Below, piece by piece: positions 18,826-30,253 of a DNA stretch of 64,000 bases (its first letter is position 1; every line of letters begins with the position of its first letter). A program made the position numbers and the translations under genes. The DNA comes from Blasia pusilla. Lineage: Eukaryota; Marchantiophyta; Marchantiopsida; Blasiales. The notes below the pieces were generated by a model. It was not told the DNA's origin, made no database searches, and saw nothing but the letters and a program-made list of their open reading frames with translations. The DNA is taken from positions 11,284,001 through 11,348,000 of the forward strand of contig CM114273.1 of the NCBI GenBank assembly GCA_050084515.1. Direction: 5' to 3'.

Positions 18826-21519
18826 ACTAAAATTTTAAATCTTTACAAATTTTCACATGGTCACTCTCCCACATTTAGGACAATAAGTACATTAAATTTT
18901 TGGTCAAGGTGACAAGTACTATGTATGAGGATTCTAAATTAAATTTTCAAAATGGTAAAAATCTTGAGGTCTTCATTATTTTTTCCTTTGGAAACAAGAT
19001 GATTTAATTCTCAAATACTCCCATATATTACCTCTATGTACACATAGAAATCTATATCTATCTTATTATTAGAGAGTGCAAACACCACTTTGTTTGACCG
19101 CTATAGGCAGTGAGAAAAAGAGTTATGTGTACAATATGATTACTCCCTTCACTCCCGTGCATGGCATGTGATGCCCACTAGTACTTACTTGTGCTTCCTT
19201 TTTTTGTTTGGTAAGTAGGACTAATAAAAGTGCCTATGCAATGTACCCAAACCAATTTTACCTTGGAAAATTCATCCCAAATAAAAATCAGATATTTTTG
19301 AAAAAATTTACAATTACATTCATATTTAAATTTTGGTGCTCAAAAAATCTTAAAAATCTATTCTATTTAAGGAAGGTGCTTCCCAATGTGATAAACTAAT
19401 TGGATGATACTCAACTAAGGTTTCGACATAAATCTTGCCTTTCAATTCTTTTGAAATTATTTTATCTCATACTAAGTTAAAAAGGTTTATTTTAGGTTTT
19501 AATCATTAGATTAAATTCATTTTCAAAAAAATTTCCACTCGACATGAAATATTTCTAAGTCTTACAATCTCCCTTAGGTTCATTATTATTTTCCTCTTAA
19601 ATTTTTAAAAATTATTTTTAGTTTTATAATAACAAATATTACCAAATTCTAAATTTGATATAGAGGAATGAATTGAATGATTTAATAAATTTAAAAAAAA
19701 ATTTTTGATTTAAAAATTCTTACCTTGATTGAATATTCTTGAATCCAAAGTCCCCTTCATGTTCACCATCTTTTCTAATTTTAAAATAAAATTTATTTTT
19801 TAAAGATAACGTAGGAAAAACTAATTAGAAAATCAATTTTCAAGTTTAATAGGAAACATTGAAAAGTAGTTTGGGAAAAGTATGGAAAAGGATAATACGA
19901 GAATGGTTTGATAAGAATTTTCATCATTTATTGATTTCCTTGAAAGTGATTTCCATCCTATATTATTGTTTTTTCAAGCTTGGTTGGGAGAAATTTTTTA
20001 ATTTAAAAAAATGATCAAAATTAGTGATCCTCTTTTTCTTCATTGAGAGATGGGGATTGAACAAGAAAAATATAACTTACTTTTCCCCAATAAATAAGGG
20101 ATCCTACCTATGCTTACTAATTTTCTTTAATCTTTTTGGATTGTAAATTCTAGAAATTCAACATCTATCCCATGGCTTCATATTATAATTATTCATGTTG
20201 GGTTCTAAGAGTTTGATCCGTATTAATATTGGAATTGATACATATGAATCATATGATAAGGAGAAAAATGTTTACAAACGCAATTGGAAGCTATTGGAGA
20301 AATTCTAAGAAGTCCAAGAATCTCTCCAATGACACTCTACATAGTGGTACAAAATTCATGATAATCTGAAGCCATTAGATACACATTGAATTTCTATGTA
20401 GAATACAATGTTTAGGCCATATGCATTTCCAATTTTATTTTCAAGATTTATTAATGAAAATTTAATTTTATTGAAATGTCTAATAATATTACTTAACCAT
20501 TACACCCCACAAGCCTTCTTACGAGTATTCCTGGTTTTAAATTTTTCAAAGAAAAATAGTTAAGGAGATGAAACCATTAATAGCAATAATAGCCATTATG
20601 CACACTTCAAAAGAGTACGTGCGTAAAAAATTCAGCGTGTGGTATTCCTAATTTGAAGGGAGAATGGCTAGTGTAAGAAGGTAAGATGAGGATTCAAAGA
20701 GATAATTTTGTGTATTCACTATTTCCAATTAATTCTTCATCCCACACTCATTTCTTCAATCACCCTTCAGTAGTCTATGGAGGTGTTTCTCATGGTTCCA
20801 TTTTTCAATAAAGGGTACCAATTTTTTTTAATTCCCCCTTTGATATACCCAATAAAACCATTTCCCTTAATCCCCTACATTTATTAGCCTTGTCTCAACT
20901 TGGATTTTTAAAAAAAAGAAATCTTTTAGACACTCAAGATACTTTTGGAGTTCCACTTTTGAACTCTTGAAAAGTGAAGTGGGTTCTAAAACCCATAAGC
21001 ATTTATGATTGATGACATGTATGTCCAAACCTTGCTTGGATTGCATGATAGATCTATTTTTTCTAAAAAAATTACTATTCTTGTTCCAACTATTAAATTT
21101 CGCAAAGTTTAACAATTCATATACTGCAAAGAAATATTTGAATACTAGTTGGCATTTTATAAACATTTTTTTTAAATAAAAAATAATCTTCCACTTCCCA
21201 ATAATTTAGTCTATTCCCAATCCCATTCATTCTTCTACTTTCTTAAATGAGTGGGTGGTAACATCTCACTCTCTTAAATAATCTCATTCCTTAATGAAAG
21301 TTGAATAATACCCCATTCTTCTTTAGAGTTTGAAATAACAATCACTCCTGAATTGATGTTCAAATAACTCCTTTTCAAAAATAACATTCATTTTTCATTA
21401 ATTAAAACATTTCTTCCAAAATTTGAATTCATCTTTGCTCTCCAACAACTTCAAACCTGAATTATAAATTAATACCTTTCTTATTATTTTATCTTATGTC
21501 TATCATTTTGTCTTACCAG
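18826..21519. other. AT-rich intergenic stretch with no gene
   Basis: Strongly AT-rich with many A and T runs. Short frames only (for example 19208-19399 and 20867-21166) with no recognisable motif. A candidate decayed Helitron end lies at 19152-19181. Confidence 0.5.
19152..19181 (+). mobile_element. Possible decayed Helitron 3' end
   Basis: CGTGC, ATG, GCATG (19156-19168 region) could form a short stem with one wobble pair, followed by ATGCCCA and CTAG at 19178-19181 then T. The layout matches the clear end at 1403-1433 but the stem is weak. Confidence 0.35.
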
Positions 21520-21563
21520 TTAGCATGCCCCTGCTTCGCGTACAAAAAAGAAAGTTATTTTAT

Positions 21564-22160
21564 TCAAAGAATTTCTTTATATACAACATTATGCGTACAA
21601 AACTTTTTATTTCTATGAGTTGGATCAAACTGTGCCATGATAGAAATAGCACTTCTGGTACATGCTCTTGATAAGGCAACATACAATTGGCCATGAGAGA
21701 ATACAGATGATGGTAAGTATATTCCAACCTTTTGTAAAGTTTGACCTTGTGACTTATTAATAGTCATACCAAAAGCTGAATGGATAGGAAATTGATATCT
21801 ACGAAGATCGAAAGGTAAGCCAGAGTCCGACGCAATCAAAGGAATACATGGGATGAAAACTCGATCTCCAATATTTCTCCCTGTAATGATCTCAACATCT
21901 ATGACATGTGGCATGAACGCCCGAATCACCAATCGTGTCCCATTTGCTTGTCCTTTTGCTCCATTCATATTTCTTAATAACATGATTGATGCCCCTATTT
22001 TTAAGGACAATAAATGTGGCGGTAGACCCGACGATAAGCATGTATTGAGAAACTCCGTGGGATATATATGACACATACCCTCATTAGAAACAGAATCCGA
22101 ACTAACATAAATATGCTCCTACAGTTGCAAAACGATTCAAGGTAAGTATGTTTTAATAAG
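21564..22160 (-). pseudogene. Helitron helicase, C-terminal motifs
   Basis: The frame 21564-22076 gives LKIGASIMLLRNMNGAKGQ, FGMTINKSQGQTLQKVGIY and FSHGQLYVALSRACT, the C-terminal Pif1/Helitron helicase motifs V and VI. Upstream in the same frame the exon extends to a likely splice acceptor near 22125 (HIYVSSDSVSNEG precedes the first Met). This is the final exon and ends at TAA near 21564. It is open and well preserved. Confidence 0.9.
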
Positions 22161-22229
22161 GTCCAAGTGACCTTCTTATGAAGAATTGAGAGTGAATGGA
22201 AGAAATAGAGAAAAAATATTTACCTCTCC

Positions 22230-22500
22230 GTGGAATCGAGACATGACTTCGGTATTGATATGATCCACATCCCTATTTCAGGGTGTCAAGATAGTTGTAT
22301 CCCTCAAGAAATTTTTATCCCGAAATTGTTCCAAATCAGTCCCATAAATTGTATTAATGAGATCGTTGATCTTGTTAGTTTTGGATACCATATCATGAGG
22401 CAGTTGAATCATATCTTCTCCCAAATCTTCATGTATAGGAAGACGACCCTCTCCAACCTCCAACAACTATTTTGCAAAGTTTTCTTGATCGGCACGTAAG
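22230..22500 (-). pseudogene. Helitron helicase, central exon
   Basis: The minus strand reads a helicase segment including LPIHEDLGEDMIQLP and NDLINTIYGTDLEQF, a stop after TTILTP, then NRDVDHINTEVMSRFHGE before a GTAAAT donor. The Asn-Arg-Asp-Val-Asp-His-Ile-Asn run is a helicase landmark. Only one stop interrupts it. Confidence 0.8.
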
Positions 22501-22604
22501 GAACCTACACATGATAACGTTATGTTATTTGTATTTTTAAAAGTGCAAATTTAAAATAACCGAGGAATCCATGTAGAGTATGATTATGTAAAGAAAAGAT
22601 TTTA

Positions 22605-22945
22605 AAAAAAAAAGATACCTTCCAAATTTTGCACTCTCATATTTGTTGTAAGATTCATGGTCCTTACATGAGGCCATAAAAGGAGATCTCTTAAACGTGG
22701 CTTGCACAATTTTCGGACGATCAGCACGACGAACAACAGGAAGGACTTGACGAAAATCACCACCAAAAATAATAAGCTTTCCACCAAATGGAACCTTTCT
22801 TAAGTCAACAGATACCAATCCTATAATATCTTGCAGTGTACGATTGACAGCCTCAAAGACATGACGATGAGTCATAGGTGCTTCATCCCATATGATAAGC
22901 TTGGCATTTCTGATGACATGTGCCTCCTTACTATTAACTCGTATG
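22605..22945 (-). pseudogene. Helitron helicase exon with DEAP and GGDFRQ motifs
   Basis: From the acceptor at 22946 the exon reads IRVNSKEAHVIRNAK, LIIWDEAPMTH (DEAP at 22876-22887), FEAVNRTLQDIIG, and LIIFGGDFRQVLPVV. A frameshift near 22685 moves the continuation LWPHVRTMNLTTNMRVQ into another frame. These are helicase motifs II, III and the NMR block. A donor-like GT follows at about 22620. Confidence 0.88.
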
Positions 22946-23042
22946 CTGCAAGATGTAAGGAATTAATCGTTATCTTCGAAGAAATTGTAGGAAGTGATCA
23001 AAATAATTCATTACAATGGGAAATATATACTTTGGTTCTTAC

Positions 23043-23245
23043 TTGCAGGTGGAACTTTCATCCACATTGATCGGAATCTTGAAGCGAGAATGTGCAGTAC
23101 GATCGCCTTCCAACAATAAAGCTGCTATCCCAGATGAGGCAACAGCCAATGCAATACCTCCTTTACACCGTACACTTTTAAGAAGAAGGTTGTATAGAAA
23201 TGTTTTCCCTGTTCCGCCCGAACCGTTGACAAAGAATAATTTTGC
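23043..23245 (-). pseudogene. Helitron helicase exon with Walker A
   Basis: The minus strand reads KLFFVNGSGGTGKTFLYNLL with GSGGTGKT at 23201-23224, then GGIALAVASSGIAALLL and INVDESSTC before the donor at 23041-23042. Introns are 22946-23042 and 23246-23346, both with GT donors and AG acceptors that join the expected helicase sequence. It is an exon not starting with Met. Confidence 0.88.
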
Positions 23246-23357
23246 CTAGAAAGACATGATAAGGTATAATATTAGTTATGATATTGATACTTTCCGCAAA
23301 ATATTATGGAAGAAGTTCAAAGGGATGAAAGGTTTCGTATTCTTACCGAAGGATTAA

Positions 23358-23823
23358 TGTCATGACCATACGGATTATGTCGTAGAGTATAGTGTGCTAG
23401 TAGAGGACATTCCTTATGTAGGACCGTAGTGGCTTGGTAGAGATGCGGTTCCATACATAGGGTTGGGGGTTACTCGGTTGGGGTGAGTTTCCCAAGAGGG
23501 CCCGCTCTTAGGTTGGAGGATATAGAGGGAGTGCACTCAAAGAACGTCGAGTTCTTTGAGTTGAGCTTTTGCGTTGGGAGTTAGCCTTGGTAGTGAGTAG
23601 AGCTCTTGGCTATGGTGTTCCCAAGCAAGACCTAGATTCCCCATCGTGGAGTGGGTTTGGCTCGATTGTATGTGATTGTAAACGTGTTTTATGACAAAGA
23701 GGTCTTTCACGGATTTGGTTGTGGTACACTTGCGTTTGTGGATACTCTCGTCTATGTTATGTATGTATATGAGTATGGTATGTCAGCGATGTATGTTGTA
23801 TGACGATGTGGATTCGCACGACA
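23358..23823 (+). mobile_element. Solo LTR of the gypsy family, inserted in the Helitron
   Basis: 466 bp, TGTCATGACC to GCACGACA, the reverse complement of the LTR of gypsy copy 3 (60175-60648). TTAA lies on both sides (23354-23357 and 23824-23827), consistent with a short target duplication. It splits a helicase exon only about 8 bp from the donor of intron 23246-23346. No internal gypsy sequence is present, so it looks like the product of LTR-LTR recombination. Confidence 0.88.
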
Positions 23824-24112
23824 TTAATATCTTCAGTCAACTTTTCAAGTTGTTCATGCACAACATCCCAAACATCACGTTTCCCGAGATTCAATAGTGC
23901 CTCTCCACGGGTAGCTTCTTGATATAACTCTTTTGTGTTATGTACAATCTCATCTTCCTCAAGATTTGAAGTTGAATTGTTTTCTTCTTGAAAGAGAGGT
24001 TGGGGCATGTCAGGGAAGTGTGACGATCTTTTCCCTTGATCCTCCAAATGGTGGTGAACATCCAACAATGCATGATTTATGATCTCTACATTCAGAGGAA
24101 GATCTAGAATTC
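23824..24112 (-). pseudogene. Helitron helicase, N-terminal exon 5' of the solo LTR
   Basis: The minus strand reads FPDMPQPLFQEENN, ALLNLGKRDVWDVVHEQL and EKLTEDIN up to the LTR junction. Removing the LTR places this next to the exon-intron boundary at 23347. The QPLF and GQR/GKRDVW-like blocks also appear in the second Helitron relic at 48374-48619. Confidence 0.8.
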
Positions 24113-24119
24113 TTGTTCT

Positions 24120-25104
24120 CTATGCACAAATATGCAAAGATTTACCATGTAAGAAGTCAGAAAAATGAAAAATTCGTGAGCATATAAAACTTTCTTTCGC
24201 AAGAAGGAATATCTTTAGGTTTAACCTAACGTTTTTATATAAGAGATCCTCAGTGAGATGAATTAGAAATTCATTCCACAATGCCGTTGGCCTAGCCGGC
24301 GTGTTATATGCCAAAATAATGGCAAAGAGTTGACAAAGCGATCGACCTCCACGTATCTGTGAAGCTTCTTGCAAGCAAAGAATAACCTCCCTATCATCCT
24401 CTAAGAGTCCTAATTGGATCCCAGCCTCTTTGAAGGTTGGATACAATATTCCATGCACAATCCTTAAATCTTCATATGTAGTTGCACCTCGAATATGATG
24501 AAGAACCAACCGTAACCAATGACGTTCACCATCACCTAAGAAATAAAGGTTTTATGATAAGATATTTCAAAAGTAGTAGTGAAGTATACAAAGTGTGGAA
24601 TATGAGTGTAAGAACTCTCTAATGAAAAGGAAAGAATGCTTGACTTAAGAAATGCTATTTTGGAAGATATGTACCTGGATGGGTGAGAGATAATCGCGCG
24701 ATGGGATAACCACAACCATGTGGTCCTCGCACACGATGATACCACATTTTCTTTTTCCAGGTTTAATATGAAGGAAACTCAACATATAGATAGTTGTGGG
24801 CAGATGGATCTAAACGGTTGGTTGCAAACCATGCGATTAATGTCGTATCTCTATTTCTTTGTAAAATATTTTCTGGTAGTTCATTAGCATAAAAATGAAG
24901 GAGTTGTTCATCTAGAAAATGAAGAGCTAATCTCACAATACTCGATTGCTCCGAATGCAAGCTGGACTTAAAAATTTGCCAGCATGCTTCTGAGGCTGAA
25001 GTGTACCTCTGCAAGAAGAACAAAATAGAATAAATATTTAATGGTATGAAAAATAATTCATCAACATTAAGACTATTTTTGTATGGACATAGATAGATCA
25101 TCAC
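24120..25104 (-). pseudogene. Helitron Rep-helicase linker exons
   Basis: Frame 24120-24509 contains HHIRGATTYEDLRIVHG, LYPTFKEAGIQLGLLEDD and RSLCQLFAIILAYNTP, typical of the stretch between Rep and helicase in plant Helitrons. Frame 24763-25104 contains YTSASEACWQIFKS, QSSIVRLALHFLDEQ and TLIAWFATNRLDPSA, including the LTAWF-type motif. Introns separate these frames. Confidence 0.85.
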
Positions 25105-25186
25105 CTTGCATCTTGATATTGTGTTGTCTCATCGATAACGTGTGGAGTTGTTGTAGAAGTACTTAAGCTCTTAGACATTCCAAATG

Positions 25187-25760
25187 TCACAACATCTGAT
25201 CCCTTGTATACATTTTGTATAAATATTTTACAGTAGAGATATTATTTGTGATCTCTAGATTAATATGACAATCAAATACAATGCACAACAGAGGATTATA
25301 TGGTACAATCCAACGATTATCCAAAGGTTGATTACATTTCATAACTTTGACGGCATTATCTAACCTGAACATCCACATAAAAAATTCAATATAATTGTAC
25401 TTGAAAAATTACAAAATAGATGGAAAAACTTAAATAAGAAAAAAAAATGTAGCAAAGAAATTATATTTGCTCCATACCTTCTATACATAGGATAACCATC
25501 TTCCGTCTCTGTGGTGTGAGATGAGAACTGTTTGGGATATCCTTTAGTAAATTTTTGGTCTCCTTGTCCATACATGGTGCATCTGGATTTAGCACCCCAC
25601 ATGGACCATACATCATACAATTAGATACAATAGCAAAAAGTCGTGGATGAGTAGTAGCATCTGGAATTTCTGCAGAAATGATTTCATCAAAATGTGAGAT
25701 TATTCAAGGCTTATCATCTTGAGCCAATATTATTAAAATATGAACATGTGGCAAACCCTC
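25187..25760 (-). pseudogene. Helitron Rep catalytic region (HUH and Y2)
   Basis: At 25740-25748 the minus strand reads HVH within EGLPHVHILIILAQ, the metal-binding HUH motif of Helitron Rep. At 25217-25225 it reads YLY within STVKYLYK, the two catalytic tyrosines. In between are WIVPYNPLLCIVFDCHINLEI and the CPYG-type block. Intron-like gaps and a few stops occur. Both catalytic motifs are intact, so the element could have been active not very long ago. Confidence 0.88.
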
Positions 25761-25796
25761 TTTTGAAACTGTACCACGTGAATACATCCAAAAACT

Positions 25797-26465
25797 TTAC
25801 CCAAATTTTTTTTTTTCATAATTAGTCGCAATAACTCCTTCTTTTTTTCTCAAAAACCCGTACAACCAAGTCTGATGATCAACACCTGTTTGACTCGGTA
25901 ATAATGCTGATGGAATCTCCACCCAATTTGGGTTGCAAGTCATTATCAAGAAATAATCCGGCTTTCCAAGATGCCTAACAATGGCCATGGCATCTTGATA
26001 TAATTGATGCATATGCCGTGGACCCCTAGTAAATGAAGATGGCAACACAATACGTCTCCCAAATATACTACCATCTACATCACCCCTAAACATAGCATCT
26101 TTCACACCTCCGTATAATTCAGCTCGCAACTCTTTCTGATTTAAACGAATCCAAGATAATCGTTGCATCTCTATGATCACATAAACATCTACTATGTACT
26201 CTTGGGTAAGTCTTCCGAATCGAAGTAATCGGTTGTTATCATCCACTCCAATACGTGTCTGAAGCTGAAAGCTAGCAAATTGTAGGGTAGTTACACTTTT
26301 GGTCTTCTCCACCCTCATAGGCTCATTGTCTACATCATGGACTATATCTTCGTCAACAAACTCATTTGGAGCTTGCCTATCTCCTTGGATACTTGCCTCT
26401 GATTCCCTCTGTGAACACTCATTAGAGGAATTTATCCAATTCCCAAAGGTATTCCTGGATGTCAA
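25797..26465 (-). pseudogene. Helitron Rep N-terminal domain
   Basis: A 222-codon frame includes RLLRFGRLTQEYIVDVYV, QRLSWIRLNQKELR, RIVLPSSFTRGPRHMHQLYQ and PDYFLIMTCNPNW, the Helitron-like N-terminal domain just before the HUH motif. It continues into the HUH-containing segment after a short gap near 25770-25797. Confidence 0.9.
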
Positions 26466-27384
26466 CCTCCTTCACCATATACAAATAGAAAAATAAAGTG
26501 CAAAGGAATATATGCCTCATTCAAATCTGATATGCGATGCACTCCTCTGCCATGTAATTGAAGAATAATGTCACGTGCTTGCATAAACTCACTCCCATCA
26601 CGTGGCAAAATAGCAGCAACTTCTGAAGCAACCGGCAACGTATATCCTTTAGCTTCCCTCTTACTTGGTCTCAGAATTATTCCATGTTTGGGCAAGGTGC
26701 ATCCATCGCAAATGTTCGGAATATCTCCACATAAGGATTACATTCATGCAACATGTCTTGTAAGCCTTTTAAGATGTGAGGTCGAAACCCATCAGACATG
26801 GTCCTTTCCTGATTCTCAATCTCATGATCTGTATCATGAATATATAATTGCGCAAATTGAGGAGGTTGTCCCGCATTTGGATGAAGTGGATCAATAGAAT
26901 GATAAATTTTACCTTGAATAGTGAAGTGTTTTATGCCATCCAATTGCTCTTTGACTTCAACTTCAGTTGATGCCAATTGAAATGCCAAATTATATGCCCG
27001 AGCGTTGCTTAGAAAATGCCGACTATTTGCCCCAACGCCAGATATCAATGTTGCCAAGAATGAAGGTAATGGCTTCAAGAAGGGTAGTTGTACCTTCCCA
27101 TGTTCACAACACATAGTAAACGGCGAGTTTTGAAACTTCCAATTCTTCACCTTCTCACATTTCCAATGTAATGCTTTACATGAATGACATACCTCTGTCA
27201 TAGAACCCAAAGTGTGCCGACCGGTTGATACACACATACTCCCTTTCAAGTATATTTTTTTAATGTTGCTCGCCGCAAAGTTTCGAGTTCGTCCAATATT
27301 CAATAAGGTATTGCGTTTTATTGGAATAGTCCTTTGCGTCGTAGGACCATTCTCCATAGTTGAGTGACATTGTAACGGATTCAA
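26462..27384 (-). pseudogene. Helitron protein, N-terminal region with Cys motifs
   Basis: Frame 26677-27384 holds CHSCKALHWKCEKV, FTMCCEHGKVQLPFLK, SRHFLSNARAYNLAFQLAS and GKIYHSIDPLHP, standard for plant Helitron proteins. Frame 26462-26695 continues with LHGRGVHRISDLNEAYIPL and GEGG. The regions overlap by a frameshift around 26680. Confidence 0.9.
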
Positions 27385-27427
27385 ATCTCTGAAAAAAGTA
27401 GAAAATGATTCATATTAGTACATGACA

Positions 27428-28190
27428 TCACATAGTTGTAGATAAAGTAAGGAAGAGAAGAAGATCAAAAAATGAAATAAAATAATGGTACGTAGGGAAA
27501 GCTGCCAACATCGGGGATGTCGGAATGGGCAAAGTATGTGTTTCTTGAACATTGCATTCTTCTTGAAAATGAATACTTGATTGCATCCCATGTTGCATGT
27601 CCATAATGGACGGACATTGAGAAGTAGGAACGCAACGTTGGACCATAGGCGTTAAATGTTCTTGAATAAGAGGCCTGCATCAATAATGTGCTACATTGTA
27701 AGAAAGAAGTTTTAGCACATTCTTAGTCTACAAGACACTTAGGAAGTAATAAAATACAACCAATATCCACAAATTTCTTGAGAAAACATACCTTCTTTCA
27801 TCTTTGAGAGGTTCACTCATTGGTTCACGATAAGCCATGTTATTATCATTTGGAAGTGCATTTTCTAAAACCATAGAAACTCGAACATCATGTTGTGGTA
27901 TCAATCTTGAAGATTCAATACCAACATGAAGTTATTTTTTTTCCTATTATATTCTCGCCTTCTTTGTCTTTGTAGAGTATTATTTTCAAGAGGTTTCATC
28001 CGTTTACGCCTTTGTGCTTCTGCACATAGAACCTTCCTCACATCGCGTATATCCTTAGGGTTTGAAAGAATTGGACGTCTACAAAAAGTGAAGAAAATAA
28101 TTATCATGGGTATGCATTCAAATATTAACCATGTAAAAAGAACATGAGAAATTGAAATAAAATGAGAGTAGATAGGGGATAGAGAAAGTA
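27428..28190 (-). pseudogene. Helitron 5' exons (repeated short exon type)
   Basis: Small exons read NVQETHTLPIPTSPMLAAF (near 27510-27570) and NVQIDTTSTIHISPTFATF (near 28165-28235), clearly related to each other, plus a basic exon with SNPKDIRDVRKVLCAEAQRR near 28000-28080. They are separated by intron-like AT-rich pieces. Repeated exon units of the same sort are seen upstream of the other Helitron relic (45.3-46.5 kb). Confidence 0.6.
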
Positions 28191-28567
28191 GCAAATGTTG
28201 GAGAAATATGAATGGTCGATGTAGTATCAATTTGAACATTGTTTTGGGCATGTCTACTTTGTCGTGCGCATAAACGTCGCTACACAAGATACATCGTTGT
28301 CATCAAACACACACGATCCCATGCTTACTCATGGCATCCATACACAGAGGCGAGCATTACCAAAATATCTCCAATCGCCCCCTTAGTTGGTGGTTACGTC
28401 CCTCTAACTCCAGATAACCATCTATCCCTACATACCACAACATACATCTCTAGGACGCTAAGAGCAGAAAGGCCGGGTGATCATGTGGCCCCATCGTTAG
28501 TCGCCTTCCTATCATCCATGTCACAGAAAAAGTCGGAATTGAAACCTACCTAGTATCTCCTCTATGT

Positions 28568-28702
28568 ACATGTGGGACACATCCATCATCCCTGAGGAAC
28601 CCTAGTGAGAGGTGGCGTCAGACATGCCATATGCCAACCTCTCAAACATCCATCACAGACTAGCATCGTGGCCGCACCACGGGCAAAACCACACAACATA
28701 CA
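28568..28702 (-). pseudogene. PHD finger at the integrase C-terminus (copy 2)
   Basis: Cys4-His-Cys3 spacing is complete: CMLC, 11 residues, CDGC, then GWHMAC with the His and fifth Cys, and finally a Trp two residues before CPTC. The Trp before the last Cys pair and the CDGC/WH arrangement are PHD hallmarks. A TGA lies two codons before that Trp (PQG-stop-WMCPTC), so in this copy the last pair would not be translated. PHD fingers read histone H3 tails; here it would be the C-terminal end of Pol. Confidence 0.88.
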
Positions 28703-29644
28703 ATGCAAGCCTGCAAGAACTACTGCTAAGCTCGGATCTACTGTACCATCGATGTTAGGAAGGTGACATGGCGCACAATTACGCACATGGTCCTTCCATA
28801 CCATACCATCGCGTCCCTCCAGCAAGAGAACACCGGATGGCAAAACATCACACACTCTCAGGATAGTGCGCCTTGTAGTCACATCGAACGTCGTCAGTGC
28901 CGTTTGCTGCAAGTAGACATAATCTCCCTGATGAAACCTCCGGATAGTTGGTCGATAACCACCACCCGGAATAGTCGCATACCTCAACGTATCTCAATAT
29001 TGGGAAATCGCCAAGTTCTTGAACGCCATGGGCATCACTCTCCGAAATAACTCAGCCCTCTGAGAACATGCTCGTACCCTTACATCTGGGTCATCAAGGT
29101 CCAACACCTCACCAGCATCTTCACGAATGGCCGTAGGTAAATTTGGCTCTCGGCCATAAAGTAGCAAGTACGGTGAAAAAGACGCTAAGGATGCCTGCCT
29201 GCTGAATTTGTATCCCATCGCCAACCATGGCAATTGGAGGTCCCAATCTCCTAGGTGACCTCTCTGCAAGCCATACTTGTGTAAACCCCTCTTTACCGTC
29301 TGTACAACTCTCTCCGCTAATCCATCCGCCTCGAGATGATCTCGCAAAGTCGTGCGGTGGTCGATCAGAGCGTGATCACACAAGGCCTGGAACTCATCGC
29401 AAAACTCGGTACCCTGGTCTATCAACACCTCAGCCGGTATGCCATAATGACTCAACACTCTGTCAAGGAAGGCATAAGCTACTCCCTCACTTGCTCTGTC
29501 AGGACATGCAACCAACTCGATCCACTTCGAGAAGTGCTTGACCACCACCAACACATAACGACTATGACGCTCCGTCAAAGGCAAAGGTCCTGCAAAATCC
29601 AAACTCCATCTATACCCTAAGCCCATGATCGGTAATGGATGCAA
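28586..29644 (-). pseudogene. Gypsy copy 2 integrase core and C-terminal domain
   Basis: Frame 28994-29644 (216 codons) carries the DDE core: RWSLDFAGPLP with the first Asp, EVLIDQGTEFCDEF with the second, and EADGLAERVVQTVK with the Glu. It continues through LPWLAMGYKFSRQAS and the SPYLLLYGREPNLP segment. Frame 28586-28987 continues with RRFHQGDYVYLQQTA and VLPSGVLLLEGRDG, the SH3-like C-terminal domain, then leads into the PHD finger. Only a single frameshift near 28990 separates them, so this is the best preserved integrase of the family. Confidence 0.92.
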
Positions 29645-29671
29645 GTGTGGAGTCGGAGGATTGAATGATGC

Positions 29672-30253
29672 TCAGAACCGATCACACACCATGCACCTGG
29701 CAACAAACTGCTGAACATCAGTGTGCATGCCTCGCCACCAATACTGAATCTGGAGCAAGTTGTACGTCCGCTTTACCCCAAAGTGACCCAACTCCTTGTG
29801 GGCATGCTGCACTAGTCGTGGTCTCCGCAAAGGATGCGGCACTACGCGTACACTGCCATCCTCCCGAACCCTCAAAACATGTGTCCCCTCCAAACGCAAC
29901 CGTTTGGCCCACTGTAGGATCCGATCCCGCTCTCTAGCACCCACGGTGCTCGGAACGCTGCCAGTACAAAGGTACTCCAAGACTACTCCATCATCATGAA
30001 TATCTTGGCCACTTGTCGTCTCCTCACTGGCCTCGGGATCCAAGGACTCTCCACTAGACCTCGCCATCAAAGTCTCCGCACTCTGGCTCTCCATTGCCAA
30101 CATGCCTAAATAGGTTGACGCGTGCCATCCTAGCACTGACTCCTCATCACTCTCTCCATGCCATCGAGCTCCAGTCGCATCTTGCTGACTCAGGCATGGG
30201 TTATGACTCAACCCATTTGCATCCTGGTTGAGCGTCCTAGGTCTATGTACCAC
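29672..30253 (-). pseudogene. Gypsy copy 2 integrase zinc finger and Pol linker
   Basis: A 193-codon frame runs from HRPRTLNQDANGLSHNPC, which follows RNase H, to the HHCC finger: HAHKELGHFGVKRT and VARCMVCDRF. The acidic middle (SLDPEASEETTSGQDIH) and GARERDRILQWAKRLRLEG are shared by copies 1 and 3. Confidence 0.9.

Larger units (their letters stand above)
21520..28259 (-). mobile_element. Minus-strand autonomous-type Helitron, degraded
   Basis: It encodes the full Helitron protein layout on the minus strand: N-terminal exons, Rep with HUH and two-Tyr motifs, a linker and a Pif1-like helicase in several exons. Candidate GT-AG introns are 97-101 bp. The 3' end is placed tentatively at 21520 (CTAA on the minus strand, preceded by a degenerate GCGAAGC/GGGGCAT stretch resembling the usual terminal hairpin). 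The 5' TC terminus was not found; gypsy copy 2 abuts at 28260 and probably interrupts the element. A gypsy-family solo LTR sits in the helicase. Confidence 0.85.

Noticed and set aside
19208-21166. Small frames in the AT-rich block
   Set aside because: Lys, Phe and Asn-rich products reflect base composition; no motif or splice context.
28568-28990. Chromodomain at the gypsy integrase C-terminus
   Set aside because: The residues after the SH3-like domain form a Cys4-His-Cys3 cluster, not the aromatic cage and helix of a chromodomain.
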